Source of the DNA: Renibacterium salmoninarum ATCC 33209
GTDB taxonomy: Bacteria; Actinomycetota; Actinomycetes; Actinomycetales; Micrococcaceae
NCBI RefSeq assembly: GCF_000018885.1
Contig: NC_010168.1
Coordinates: 1,240,001 to 1,304,000, forward strand
Direction: 5' to 3'
DNA length: 64,000 bases
Made by a program: the position numbers and the translations under genes. The notes beneath the pieces are model-generated. The model searched no databases and had not been told where the DNA came from. It saw nothing but the letters and a program-made list of their open reading frames with translations. Of this stretch, positions 35,411-45,165 are shown piece after piece; within the stretch, counting starts at the first letter, position 1; every line of letters begins with the position of its first letter.

Positions 35411-36493
35411 TCAACTAGCTGGCTCAACACTGCAAGCATCGAGCAGGGCGTCAGCCACCGCATAGATAAGTTCCGGTGCCTCGCAAAGTCGCAGCCAACC
35501 TTCTGGCAAACACTGTATTCCGTAGCGGGCACCAATAATGTTGCCGGCAATTGCCGCGGTGGAATCCGAATCGCCACGATGATTAGCCGCGATCCGTATT
35601 GAGCTTAGAAAATGCGCCGTCGGGCTGTTGCCGGCTTCATGAGAGCCGCTCACGATGGCCGCATAGAGCGCGAGGCTTAGGGCCTCCTCGGCGACCCAGC
35701 CGTCACCGAGTGCGTCGTTAAGTTCGTTCCCGGTGCGGACCCGACCGGAGTCAAGATCTGCTCGACTCAGCACCACGGCGTTCTGAACCGCGGCTAGTAG
35801 ACCGGCTTCGGCCGGGATTGACTCGAGGTACTCGAGCATGGAATCAGCAGCGTCACCGAGCGAAAGTTCGACGACGGCAAGCTGGTGGATCAGCCAGCTA
35901 AAGGCCGCAGATGCCTGGATAGCAATCGGATGACCGTGCGTCAACGCGGCTCCATCCATGCTCATCCGGGCCGCCAAACCGGCATCGATATGCGGAATTA
36001 GCCCGAAAGGCGCCGAGCTCATGACCGTTCCGCACCCTTTCGCCTCGCGATTAATAGGACGAGACAGGGTGCCGATCGCACCGGTTTTGAGCGACGTCAG
36101 GCAGGCATTGCCGGGGTGCCGGCGATGTTGTAAGACCTCTTGTTGGTCGATCCAGCGCAACGGTGGCGTCGGTGCCTCTTCCGGAAGTTGTTCACCCTGG
36201 GTTCGAAGCCAACGAAGGTAACCCAGCCAAAGACAGGCCGTGGGATCTGCCGCGATGCCTTGCTTTGCCCAATCGAGGACTTCCGTCAGACCGTCCGCGG
36301 TGTACAAAGTCAGCTGAGTGTCGTCCGAAAAATGCACGGCACCGGGCACCTGGGATAGGTCGAGAAGGCCCGCCGGGCCAAAATTGCGTTGAATAGTCGC
36401 GAGATCGTCAGTTTCAACAAGATAGCCAAATGAATCACCCAATGCGCCGCCCATCAGACAGGCGCGGACGCGGGAGGGGAAACTGATCTGCAT
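35411..36493 (-). CDS. ADP-ribosylglycohydrolase family protein
   Basis: A 360-residue enzyme of the ADP-ribosyl-glycohydrolase/DraG family, which removes ADP-ribose from proteins or metabolites using two Mg2+. Metal-site motifs are RACLMGGALGDSFG at the N-terminus, VHFSDDTQLTLYTADGLTEVL, and HRGDSDSTAAIAGNIIGARYG near the C-terminus; all expected acids are present. I chose the ATG at 36493, which gives the family N-terminus. No ribosome-binding site is evident, so it may be leaderless. Target unknown. Convergent with DUF4395 and divergent from the aquaporin gene. Confidence 0.93.
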   Translation of the reverse strand: MQISFPSRVRACLMGGALGDSFGYLVETDDLATIQRNFGPAGLLDLSQVPGAVHFSDDTQLTLYTADGLTEVLDWAKQGIAADPTACLWLGYLRWLRTQGEQLPEEAPTPPLRWIDQQEVLQHRRHPGNACLTSLKTGAIGTLSRPINREAKGCGTVMSSAPFGLIPHIDAGLAARMSMDGAALTHGHPIAIQASAAFSWLIHQLAVVELSLGDAADSMLEYLESIPAEAGLLAAVQNAVVLSRADLDSGRVRTGNELNDALGDGWVAEEALSLALYAAIVSGSHEAGNSPTAHFLSSIRIAANHRGDSDSTAAIAGNIIGARYGIQCLPEGWLRLCEAPELIYAVADALLDACSVEPAS

Positions 36494-36654
36494 TTGAACT
36501 AATCTACCGGGATATTCAACGGAATGACTCCTTGCCGGAATCTCCCAAGGTTTTGTACGGCGTGGACACAGCCGCCTCACAGAGCCGAACCGGTACAGTA
36601 ATCTGCAGAATCAGCGCAGTAACGCTAATCCCAACGCTCAAACAAAGGAACTCC

Positions 36655-37635
36655 ATGGCTGAGGCCGCCGTACCCACAATAATTACACCCGAAGCAGCGC
36701 CGAAAGGGCATTCACTTTATGCTCGCTTGGGCGCCGAGTTTCTGGGTACCTTCATCTTTATTTTCGCTGGCATCGGTGGCACGCTCGCCGTCGTCCAGCA
36801 AAACAGTGCCTCGGTTCAGACCGCGCTGGGCTTCGGGCTTGCCCTGGTTGCCGTGACGGTTTTGTTCGGTAAGGTTTCCGGCGGGTACTTCAACCCTGCT
36901 GTTACCCTCGCCTCGGCAATCGCCGGGCGGATCAAGTGGCTGCACGCACTGTATTACGTCGTTGTGCAAGCTGTCTCGGCATTACTTGCCGTGCTGGTGC
37001 TTTACGTAGTGTTCAATTCGCTGCCTGTGTTCCGGACCCCTTCGCCCAACGGCGGCGGTGTCAGCGCAGTATTCAAGGCTGCCTCGAACGGATTCGATGC
37101 TTCCTCAACCGCTCAGGTGCCGCTGTACAGTGCGATCCTGATTGAAGTAGTTGCCACCGCAGTTCTCGTCGCAGTTGTTCTCGCTGCTTGGCGGCCAACA
37201 GTGAACAAAGCGGTAGCACCGATCGCCATCGGATTCACCTATGCCACCTTGACGCTCGCGCTGCTGCCGTTGACCAACTCTGGCATCAACCCGGCACGGA
37301 CGCTTTCGGTTGCCTTCTTCGCCGGTGGCGATGCAATTGGTCAGCTTTGGGTGTTTGTCCTGGCCCCGCTAGTAGGCGCTGCCTTGGCCGGTCTGATTTA
37401 CCGCGGATTTGTGGTCCCGGACGGCGACGGCGCTAAGGAAGCTGTGGCAGTCGTCGCTGAGGCGACTGATGAAAATGTTGCTGACGCCGCTGACGAGCAA
37501 GCCGCTGATGGTGCACCGGTAAAGGTAGCTACTGCTGAGGTTCCCGTTGACAAGTCAGTCAAAGCTGAGCCCTCCGAGGATGAGGCTCGCGAATTCTTTG
37601 ACAACAAGGCAAAGAAAACCACTGACGATAAGTAG
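36655..37635 (+). CDS. Aquaporin (MIP family)
   Basis: A 326-residue water/small-solute channel with six membrane spans and both half-helix motifs: GGYFNPAVTLASAIAG (first NPA) and NSGINPARTLSVAFF (second NPA). The C-terminal ~80 residues after LIYRGFVVP are cytoplasmic and strongly acidic with a Lys-rich end (Ala/Glu/Asp-rich: EATDENVADAADEQAADG...DNKAKKTTDDK), longer than in most bacterial aquaporins. AAAGGAACTCC precedes the ATG at 36655. The gene is monocistronic with a strong terminator. Confidence 0.95.
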   Translation: MAEAAVPTIITPEAAPKGHSLYARLGAEFLGTFIFIFAGIGGTLAVVQQNSASVQTALGFGLALVAVTVLFGKVSGGYFNPAVTLASAIAGRIKWLHALYYVVVQAVSALLAVLVLYVVFNSLPVFRTPSPNGGGVSAVFKAASNGFDASSTAQVPLYSAILIEVVATAVLVAVVLAAWRPTVNKAVAPIAIGFTYATLTLALLPLTNSGINPARTLSVAFFAGGDAIGQLWVFVLAPLVGAALAGLIYRGFVVPDGDGAKEAVAVVAEATDENVADAADEQAADGAPVKVATAEVPVDKSVKAEPSEDEAREFFDNKAKKTTDDK

Positions 37636-37649
37636 TCATGAGGTTTTAG

Positions 37650-37686
37650 AAAGCCGGGCCTTGATCAGGGCCCGGCTTTCTTTTTG
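37650..37686 (+). terminator. Rho-independent terminator of the aquaporin gene
   Basis: An 11-bp stem (AAAGCCGGGCC / GGCCCGGCTTT) around a TTGATCAG loop, then CTTTTTG, starts 15 bp after the aquaporin stop codon. Confidence 0.92.
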
Positions 37687-37735
37687 TGTGCTGTGACCTT
37701 TTTACGCTGTGACTTTTTACGCAGTCGCGCAATGA

Positions 37736-40393
37736 CTAAACAGCGTTGGTTTCGCGCTCCAGCCGAATGGTGGTTGCGGATCCGATGCTCCAACGGCCTG
37801 GTGTGCAGGTGAAAAGGAAGATCTGCGCCTCAGAGCTAGCCGTCACGGTGCCCAGGAGGGCGCTCAGTAATCGAATCCGGCCTGGATCCGAATAGCCAAG
37901 GGCATCGTCAATCAGCAGCGGAACGCCATCATCTGGGTCAACCATGGCCGCACAAGCTAATCGAGCCATAATCTCTAACTGCTCTTTTGCGCCCGCTGAT
38001 AAGGCATCGTAGGGAATCGAGAGCCCACCAATTGTTCGGGTGGTGATTTGAAGGTTGCTGTTCAGATCGACGGAAAAATCTTTTCCGTAAACAAAACGAC
38101 CCAATTTGTTGACCTGGTCTTGAAATGGCTTAACGTATTGCTGCTTGGCGAAGTCTCGGTGTTTTTGCATCACCTCGTGCAGCAGCTTGGTCGCTTGAGC
38201 GCGCGCTCTGACTGTTTTGAATTTCTTTTCGGTATGGTCCAGGCGAGATTCTGCTACGTCGAGCGCTTCTTGTCGGCCCTGGCTGCCAGCGATTTCAAAA
38301 CGAGCTTTGGCCTCGGTCAGTACTGCCCGCATTTGCTCAATTTGCTGATGGAGGCTCAGGGTGAGCTCTTCGGCGTTCTGGCTTCGGTCGCGCAAATTTG
38401 GTAGATCAGAGTCGGCCAAATCTGTTGAGAACTGGCGTTCCAGCAGCTGGGCCGTGGTCAGGTTTTCTTGGGCTTGTTTTAAATTGCCGGCGAGGATCTC
38501 GTCTGCCACGACCTCTCGAGCTTGTTGAATTGAAATTTGCGCTTTTTGTAACTCATCCTCATGGACTTTGAGTTCGGATTGCGCAATGCCCAGTTCAAGT
38601 TGGACAGCGCTCCAGGCGCTTTGGTATTGAGTTAGTGCAGTTAGCCCAAGGTCATAAGCGGCACGCGACTCTCGCTCTGCAGATTCAGCATCGTGACGCA
38701 ACGATTTGGCTGTGGCCTCATCCGCCGGCAGCGGATGCGAGTCTTCTCGGTCTGCGAGGTAGCTTTGCTGCTGCGTCTCTAACTGCGCAAACCGCGCCCT
38801 GAGTGTGCTTTCGTCATCGGTACCCAGTAGCCGCTGACGTTCTTTTTGAGCTGATCGGAGCTCGTCGTCGGCCTCTCGGCGTTGCAGATGTTTGAGGCGA
38901 GCTTGCGCAGTATCTGTTGCTTTAGCTTGTCGAAGCAACGTGTTCAGTTCTTCGGTGGCGGTGGCAACCTCGGTTGCGAGCTGGCCAGCGTCAGCAGCTG
39001 ACCGGAGCACCAACTTGATAATGCCAGGAACTACGAACTCAACAGCTTTGCTCAGCGAGACCTCATGCTCGGCTGCGGGGGAGATCCGTAACGGAATCCC
39101 GTCAATTTCAACGTTGACTTCCGGACTGAGCGCCTGGGCAGTCAGCTGCGCTGAGGCGGCCCGAAGGGTGGCTTCAGCGATATCTACCGCGGACTTCGCT
39201 TTTTCAATCTTTGCCAATAACTGGGCATCCACGATCTGAGCGGCAATGGTCCGATGAGCTGCGTCGATTCGTTCTGCGAGTTTAGCCAGGCCGGTCAGCT
39301 GAGCACTGAGCCGAACAGTCTCTTGGCCGCTTTGCCAGTGATCTACATCGGCACGTGCAGTTTCCGAAATTGCGCGGTTGGCATCGGCTGCCTGCCGCAA
39401 CGTATTTGTCGAGAGCTGGTGGTGTTCTAGCTGTGTTGCTACCCGTGTTGATTCCAGGGATTTTTGTTCGATCGAGGTTTGCAATGTGGCTGCCGCTGAC
39501 GCGCGTTTTCGTTCAGACTCAAGGAGTTCAGTCCGGCGGAGCTGATCTTGCTCAGCGCGTTCGGCAAGTTGTTGCGCGGCTTCGCTGGCCTCGGCGGCTT
39601 CGAGTTGCCGTCGTTCCAACTCATGCCAACCTTCGATTTGCTCGTTGAGCACCACTAACTCTTCTTCAGTCACCGACCGTTGAGTGCCGAGCTGCTCGAT
39701 TCGCGCCGTGAGTGACTCGTGTTTTGCGACGTCGAGCGCGATTTCAGCCACGGCGCTGTTGGCCTTCGCAACCTCTGCGCGCGCTGACTCGAGCTGATTC
39801 TCAAGGGCAAGGTACTGACCGGTGATTTTGCCGGTTTTGGTGAAATATTTCAGGTACTCAGTTTCGATCGCGGTGATCAGCGGATCGTTTCCTTCGTGAT
39901 CTGCGGTGGTGCCGGCAGCACGGTCGAGCGCGGTAGTTAGCGAGCCGCTCTCCGCCAAAGCTACCTGGCTAAGCGGCTGCGCCTGCATCATCCTAAGCGC
40001 TTTCCAAAGCGCTTGATCTAAGGTCTCGGCAAGAATTGTTTGGACTCGCTCATGAGCTTCTGCACCGCTGAGTTGCACGGCGGAGGGCTTGCTAATTTTT
40101 AGCGTGGTTGAGCTGGTGCGATTGAACTGTTTTCGATACACAAATCGATATGGCCCGGTGCTGATCTCAGCTTCTACTGAACTGCCAACGTCTGCATTGA
40201 CTGGTTTTATTGCTCGTACGGCAGCTTTATTTGAGCTGTCTTTCTCCGTGATGAGTAGATCGAGGGCTTCGATCATCGAGGTCTTCCCGACTTCGTTCTC
40301 ACCCTCGATGACAATCGCGCCTGTTTCCGGGAAATCAAGGCTTCGTGCCGAGATTCCGCGGAAGTTTTCCAAGCTCAGCCGATGCAGTTTCAT
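37736..40393 (-). CDS. SbcC/YhaN-like AAA ATPase with long coiled coils
   Basis: An 885-residue SMC-like ATPase. The N-terminal half of the ATPase head begins MKLHRLSLENFRGIS with Walker A GENEVGKTS (~residues 31-39). The C-terminal half has the ABC signature YDALSAGAKEQLEIMARLAC and Walker B VPLLIDDALGYSD. Between them are ~700 residues of Ala/Glu/Gln-rich coiled coil interrupted by a small globular part (PEVNVEIDGIPLRISPAAEHEV...). No Cys-x-x-Cys zinc hook is present, which argues for YhaN rather than true SbcC/Rad50. It pairs with the nuclease gene upstream (ATGA overlap) as a probable DNA-end processing complex. Confidence 0.9.
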   Translation of the reverse strand: MKLHRLSLENFRGISARSLDFPETGAIVIEGENEVGKTSMIEALDLLITEKDSSNKAAVRAIKPVNADVGSSVEAEISTGPYRFVYRKQFNRTSSTTLKISKPSAVQLSGAEAHERVQTILAETLDQALWKALRMMQAQPLSQVALAESGSLTTALDRAAGTTADHEGNDPLITAIETEYLKYFTKTGKITGQYLALENQLESARAEVAKANSAVAEIALDVAKHESLTARIEQLGTQRSVTEEELVVLNEQIEGWHELERRQLEAAEASEAAQQLAERAEQDQLRRTELLESERKRASAAATLQTSIEQKSLESTRVATQLEHHQLSTNTLRQAADANRAISETARADVDHWQSGQETVRLSAQLTGLAKLAERIDAAHRTIAAQIVDAQLLAKIEKAKSAVDIAEATLRAASAQLTAQALSPEVNVEIDGIPLRISPAAEHEVSLSKAVEFVVPGIIKLVLRSAADAGQLATEVATATEELNTLLRQAKATDTAQARLKHLQRREADDELRSAQKERQRLLGTDDESTLRARFAQLETQQQSYLADREDSHPLPADEATAKSLRHDAESAERESRAAYDLGLTALTQYQSAWSAVQLELGIAQSELKVHEDELQKAQISIQQAREVVADEILAGNLKQAQENLTTAQLLERQFSTDLADSDLPNLRDRSQNAEELTLSLHQQIEQMRAVLTEAKARFEIAGSQGRQEALDVAESRLDHTEKKFKTVRARAQATKLLHEVMQKHRDFAKQQYVKPFQDQVNKLGRFVYGKDFSVDLNSNLQITTRTIGGLSIPYDALSAGAKEQLEIMARLACAAMVDPDDGVPLLIDDALGYSDPGRIRLLSALLGTVTASSEAQIFLFTCTPGRWSIGSATTIRLERETNAV

Positions 40394-41523
40394 TTGCTGC
40401 CCCCGGCTAATCGATAGAGCAAGGACAAGGCATCTTGTGCAGTTGCGGCATCGTCTCCAGTTCCAGCGCTGGTCGCCATCAACTCGGCTACCGCCTCTGC
40501 CGCGAATCCGTTGACGCCAAGATCGCCTAATTCCTGACCATCAACGTATACCTGCAAGTCGGTATGACGCTCCCAGAGATGGACCGAAGCGAAACGCAAA
40601 CTATTGCTTTCCAGCAGCAGGTCCAATTCGGCTTTGTCTTTGAGCGATAACGTGCCTTTCAGACTGAGCCTCAGCACGGTTCGATCCTTGTTTTCAAGCG
40701 CGTCAAGCTCAGCGGCCAAGTCTGTTAGATCAAACGAATTATTGAGCTCGAAGGCCAAATCAAGGAATGCCCAAGTGCCGATTTGATGCTGACTAACCTT
40801 GGGCGTTGTAGTCGAGGAGTCCAGATCAACAAGCAGAACCTTGCCCGGGTTCGGCTCTCGAGATGAGGTAACTTCCTGTGTTCCGGAGTACCAAATTCGT
40901 CCGGTGTCTCCGACTTTAGTTGCTGAGTGTTTATCACCCAATGCGACATAGCGAAGGCTTCCTTGGCTGAGGGCCTCTTCTAGTTTGGCGACCCGGATCA
41001 AGGCGGGGTTTGTCTGGTCTGGATCGAGCAAGTCCGTACCACCGTGCGCTACCAGCACTCGAAGCGTGCCGTCCGGCTGTAACTGGGAAATTGCTGCTGC
41101 GGCAAGATCTTCTAGCGGTTTTTTGGAAAACCAGGGTGCGGCTAAGATTTCCACGCCGGGGGAGACTTGGTGGGCGCCAGGCGTCAGCAGGACGGTGACA
41201 TTTTCGGGGCAGGCAGCTTTGAATGATGCCCTTGTGTAAATTGATGAAGCTTCGAGCGGATCGTGATTTCCAGGCAGCAAATAGACCGGTAACCGGATGG
41301 AACGCATCGCTTCTAAAGCACGACTAACCACTCCTGGAGCAACAATATTGGTTTCGAAAACATCGCCACACACCACAACGAACTCGCAATTTTCACGCTG
41401 TGCCAGCGCGGCGATTTCCCGAATAGCATCGATTCGGGCTGCGGTATAGCGCGGCTGGGCGTCTTCGTCCAGGAAATGACGGGTCATCCCGAGTTGCCAA
41501 TCTGCGGTATGCAGAAACTTCAC
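40390..41523 (-). CDS. SbcD/YhaO-like DNA exonuclease
   Basis: A 377-residue metallophosphoesterase-type nuclease, partner of the coiled-coil ATPase. Phosphoesterase motifs are FLHTADWQLG (residues 3-12), VVVCGDVFETN, LLPGNHDPLE, VLVAHGG and YVALGDKHSATKVG. Together they build the Mn2+ site of the Mre11/SbcD fold. The C-terminal ~130 residues form the ATPase-binding region. It sits at the head of a two-gene operon. The 195-bp gap to the divergent MFS gene should hold both promoters. Confidence 0.92.
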   Translation of the reverse strand: MKFLHTADWQLGMTRHFLDEDAQPRYTAARIDAIREIAALAQRENCEFVVVCGDVFETNIVAPGVVSRALEAMRSIRLPVYLLPGNHDPLEASSIYTRASFKAACPENVTVLLTPGAHQVSPGVEILAAPWFSKKPLEDLAAAAISQLQPDGTLRVLVAHGGTDLLDPDQTNPALIRVAKLEEALSQGSLRYVALGDKHSATKVGDTGRIWYSGTQEVTSSREPNPGKVLLVDLDSSTTTPKVSQHQIGTWAFLDLAFELNNSFDLTDLAAELDALENKDRTVLRLSLKGTLSLKDKAELDLLLESNSLRFASVHLWERHTDLQVYVDGQELGDLGVNGFAAEAVAELMATSAGTGDDAATAQDALSLLYRLAGGSK

Positions 41524-41718
41524 CGTGGGCTCCCGGTTCTCGAAGGGTTATCGCACTGCTTCGAGCCTAGGCGGTGCCACCGACAATCACCAAGGCAGCA
41601 ATTTCGCTGCGGCGGCTGGGCTAGTATGCAATGCTCGGTCAGCTAGAATAGTGGTGTAACCGGTTTGGGTGCAGCGGGCGGAGGGACGTTGCACATGTCT
41701 TAGGTGTGTTCAGATTCT

Positions 41719-43011
41719 ATGACGACTAATTCGACATTGCCGACGGCGCCCACTGGTGGCCGTTTTTCCCGGATTACCGCCCTTTCGGGCCGGGGCTTTA
41801 TCCCCTTAGGACTTTTTACCCGCTTGCCGTTGGCCATGGTGACCGTGGGAGTTCTTACCCTGGTAACCGGCGTCAGCCATTCGTATGCAATTGGCGGGTT
41901 CGCCGCTGGCGCAGTAGGTATTGGCGCCGCGATGGGTGCACCGATCGCGGGATTTCTTGCTGATCGAATCGGCCAAAAGCCAGTATTAATTTCAGCTGCG
42001 CTGGCGAACACCATCGTGGTGATCGCCGTGGTGATCCTCAGCTACAGTATTGCCGCCAGCGACGATGGCTTTGCACCGGCGGCCGTCGTTTGGCTACTGG
42101 TTGTGGCCTGGTTGGCTGGCGCTAGCTCGCCGCAAGTCGGACCGCTGGCTAGGGTGCGCTGGATGGCGATGGTTGGCAAAGCCCCGCAAGAACGCAGGGA
42201 TGGCCTTTTAGACACTGCATTGTCTTATGAGAGCACCGCGGACGAACTAACTTTTGTGCTGGGACCGGCAATTGTGGGCCTCCTGGCTTCATTGATTGCA
42301 CCTTGGCTACCTTTGGTTATCTCGGCCGCCTTGACTATTACCTTGGTGACACTTTTCGCGCTGCATCACACAGTGAATTCTGTCGCGATCCAACGTGGTG
42401 GCAAGCATGCCCCGGCTCCGCAAGAACAAATTGTGGATCGCTGGCTTTGGTTGAAAGTCGCAGTTCCGGTGCTAGGCATGCTCTGCATGGGTACCTTTTT
42501 CGGAGCCACCCAAACTTCATTGAGCGCTTTCGCCGGCGAGGTCGCGCCCACTGCGGGCGGTTCTGAACTGGCCGGATTGCTTTACGCGGTGATGGGTCTG
42601 AGCTCGGCTGCCGCAGCGCTCTCCGTTGCCTATTGGCCGCGGAAGTTCGTGCCGCGTTGGCGATGGGTATTTTCCGCCGCGGCGATGGCCGGGCTGGCTT
42701 GGCTATTGTTGCTGCCTACTGAAATCTGGCCGATGCTCGTGGTGTTATTTTTGCTTGGCATCCCAGTGGGGCCGACCATGGTGACCATCTTTACCATCGG
42801 TGGAATAGTGGCACCGCGCCGCTGGTTGGGCACAGTGATGACTGCGTTGGCCAGCGGGATCGTCGCCGGCACCGCGTTGGGCGCGGCTCTGTCCTGTTCA
42901 CTGGCCCAGAGCCAGGGTTACCATCAGGCCTTCGTGGTTCCCGTGGTGGCCGCGACATTGCTTTTTGTTTTGGGTTTGGTCACCGCTTTGACCTTGCGTC
43001 GTTCGGTTTAG
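41719..43011 (+). CDS. MFS transporter of unknown substrate
   Basis: A 430-residue major-facilitator protein with 12 hydrophobic segments. The loop 2-3 region reads GFLADRIGQKPVLIS, a recognisable MFS signature (GxLaDRxGrkpvl). The N-terminal ~30 residues are cytoplasmic. I start at the ATG at 41719; a GTG at 41704 would add five residues. Related proteins are annotated as putative drug exporters, but nothing here points to a specific substrate. Divergent from the YhaO/YhaN operon. Confidence 0.88.
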   Translation: MTTNSTLPTAPTGGRFSRITALSGRGFIPLGLFTRLPLAMVTVGVLTLVTGVSHSYAIGGFAAGAVGIGAAMGAPIAGFLADRIGQKPVLISAALANTIVVIAVVILSYSIAASDDGFAPAAVVWLLVVAWLAGASSPQVGPLARVRWMAMVGKAPQERRDGLLDTALSYESTADELTFVLGPAIVGLLASLIAPWLPLVISAALTITLVTLFALHHTVNSVAIQRGGKHAPAPQEQIVDRWLWLKVAVPVLGMLCMGTFFGATQTSLSAFAGEVAPTAGGSELAGLLYAVMGLSSAAAALSVAYWPRKFVPRWRWVFSAAAMAGLAWLLLLPTEIWPMLVVLFLLGIPVGPTMVTIFTIGGIVAPRRWLGTVMTALASGIVAGTALGAALSCSLAQSQGYHQAFVVPVVAATLLFVLGLVTALTLRRSV

Positions 43012-43076
43012 CCGCGATGCTATATCAGTCCTCTGCGGCGGAGTAACGTAAGAGAGTGCTATCGGAGGGAGATCGG

Positions 43077-43619
43077 GTGAACTCACCTACATCGAGCAAA
43101 TCAGGTCAACGTACCCTGCGCTCGCGGGATCACCATTTTCGAGGTTCGCTGGGTCGGTTTGCCACCGGAGTGGCTATTGTGACTTTCGATGGCGCCGGAA
43201 TTGCCGAGGCAGCTGGCAAACGGCATGGCATCACCGTCAATTCTTTTACGTCGGTCTCCATGGAGCTGCCATTAGTTTTAGTCTCAATCGCTCGGAGCAC
43301 TAGATCCCATGATGAGCTCAAGGACCGGCCCTTCACCGTTAACATTCTTGGCGCCGAACAGCAGGGCCTGGCGATGTATTTCGCTGGCCGGCCAGCGCAT
43401 GAACCGGTGTGGGTTGAGGGCTAAGTGGCCCCGAGGTTGAGTAATGTGCTGGCCTTCTTTGAATGCAAGCCCTGGGCGGAGTACAACGGCGGCGATCACA
43501 CGCTCTATCTCGGCGAGGTAGTTGATTTTAACTACCGGAACGGTGATGCCCTGGCTTTCGCGAACAGCCGATTTACGACAATTCCGGAAAGCCAACTGGG
43601 CGTCGAAGATTTGCTCTGA
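43077..43619 (+). pseudogene. hpaC: Flavin reductase of HPA 3-monooxygenase, nonsense mutation
   Basis: Small flavin:NAD(P)H reductase that supplies FADH2 to HpaB, ~180 residues. The reading frame RGSLGRFATGVAIVTFDG...GITVNSFTSVSMELPLVLVSIARSTRSH is typical of the family. It is interrupted by TAA at 43422-43424 (VWVEG*VAPRLSNVLAFFECKPWAEYNGGDHTLYLGEV), a one-base change from a Leu TTA in the same frame, and then runs to 43619. GGAGGGA precedes the GTG start at 43077. The C-terminal third, including the flavin-binding HTLYLGEV strand, is lost, so the product should be inactive. It starts the plus-strand hpaCB unit. Confidence 0.88.
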
Positions 43620-43666
43620 GACCGTCGTCGAACATTTTTAGTACCTTCTCGAAGGAAGCAGAACAC

Positions 43667-45134
43667 ATGGGCATTCGAACTGGTCAGCAGTACTTAGCTA
43701 AATTGAATTCGATGCACCCCCATGTGGTTATCGACGGCCAGGTGGTCAGCGAGAGTATTGCCGAGCATCCCGCTTTTGCGAACGTAGCGCGTAGTTACGC
43801 GAAACTCTTCGATATGCAGCACGAGCCGAGGTATCAAAGCGCACTTACCTACGACTCGCCGAGTACTGGCGATAAAGTCAGCGCGTCGTTTTTGATCCCC
43901 CGAACCCAAGAGGACTTGGCACATCGCAGAGCCGCGATTTCCACCTGGGCCGAGTATGCGAATGGGTTCTTGGGCCGGACCGGCGACTACATGAACGCTG
44001 CCTTGACCGCGTTGGCTGCGGCCGAGAAGTGGTTCGCCCAGGCTGGTACCGAATCCGGCATCGATTTTGGTGCCAATATAAGGGCTTACTACGAGCATTG
44101 CCGTGAAAACGATCTGTTAGCAACGCATACGTTGATCCCGCCGCAAGTCAACCGATCGGTCTCTGGCTCGGAACAGCTTGGCGGTCAGCTGGCTGCTCGA
44201 ATCGTCTCGGAGCGCGAAGACGGCATTGTGATCCACGGTGCGCGAATGCTCGCTACTAGCGCGCCGATCGCGGACGAATTATTGGTCTTCCCCTCGACGG
44301 TATTGCGCGGCACGCAAGAAGACGCCCCGTATTCGTATGCCTTTGCGATCCCCAATGACACCGAGGGTGTGCGATACCTATGCCGCTCTTCGCTCTATAC
44401 CGGCAAGAGCGTGCATGACGAACCGCTGGCTGCGCGCTTTGAAGAGATGGACGCAGTGGTGGTTTTCGACAACGTCTTCGTCCCTAACGAACGAATTTTC
44501 ATGTTGGGCCACCCGGAGCTGTGCAATAACTTTTATTCGGAAACTGACGCGGTAGCAATTGATGACCCACCAGGTAGTCACCAGAACCATTGCCAAAAGC
44601 GAGTTCTTCCTGGGCCTAGCTTCAGAGCTGGCAGATTCGATTGGTATCGACGGTTTTCAACATATCCAAGAGGATTTGGCCGAGCTGATCCAGACTGTCG
44701 AGATTGGCAAAGCGCTCATGCGATCCTCCGAGGCGGACGCCGCATTGACTGACGACGGCGTATTGCTGCCCCGTTGGTCCAGTCTCAACACTGCGCGCAA
44801 TTGGTACCCCAAAGTGGCCCAGCGTTTCCCACAGATTATCCGCAAGTTCTCCGCGAGCGGACTGATGGGACTGCCCGGCGAAGCAGATCTGAATTCTGAA
44901 GCCCTGCCAGATATTGAGCTGTAGCTGCAGGCTAAAACGCTCACCGGGCCGGAGCGAATTCGCCTGTTCAAGCTCGCCTATGATACGTCAATCTCCTCGT
45001 TCTCCGGCCGGCAAGCGCTGTACGAATACTTCTTCTTTGGCGATCCCGTCCGAATGGCCTGTGCCTTGGTCAATTCTTATGACCGCGAACAAGTACGGGA
45101 ACGCGTCCGCGAGTTTTTGAGTCGCGCAGAATGA
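43667..45134 (+). pseudogene. hpaB: 4-hydroxyphenylacetate 3-monooxygenase oxygenase, frameshift and nonsense
   Basis: FADH2-dependent ortho-hydroxylase of 4-hydroxyphenylacetate, ~489 residues if intact. The first frame (43667-44752 as an open frame) is good up to LCNNFYSETDAVAI. One extra base near 44558 shifts the remainder (MTHQVVTRTIAKSEFFLGLASELADSIGIDGFQHIQEDLAELI...) into another frame. That frame is further stopped by TAG at 44922-44924, where Tyr is expected, before LQAKTLTGPERIRLFKLAYDTSISSFSGRQALYEYFFFGDPVRM and the true end at 45134. Two lesions make it clearly non-functional. Together with the broken hpaC, the first step of HPA catabolism is lost. Confidence 0.9.
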
Positions 45135-45165
45135 AGTCGGCGGCTTGCGGGTTGAGGCTGACCCG

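Noticed and set aside
41524..41718. Possible small RNA or tRNA in the divergent YhaO/MFS gap
   Set aside because: No cloverleaf, no CCA-adjacent acceptor pairing and no terminator-like hairpin was found; it most likely holds two promoters.
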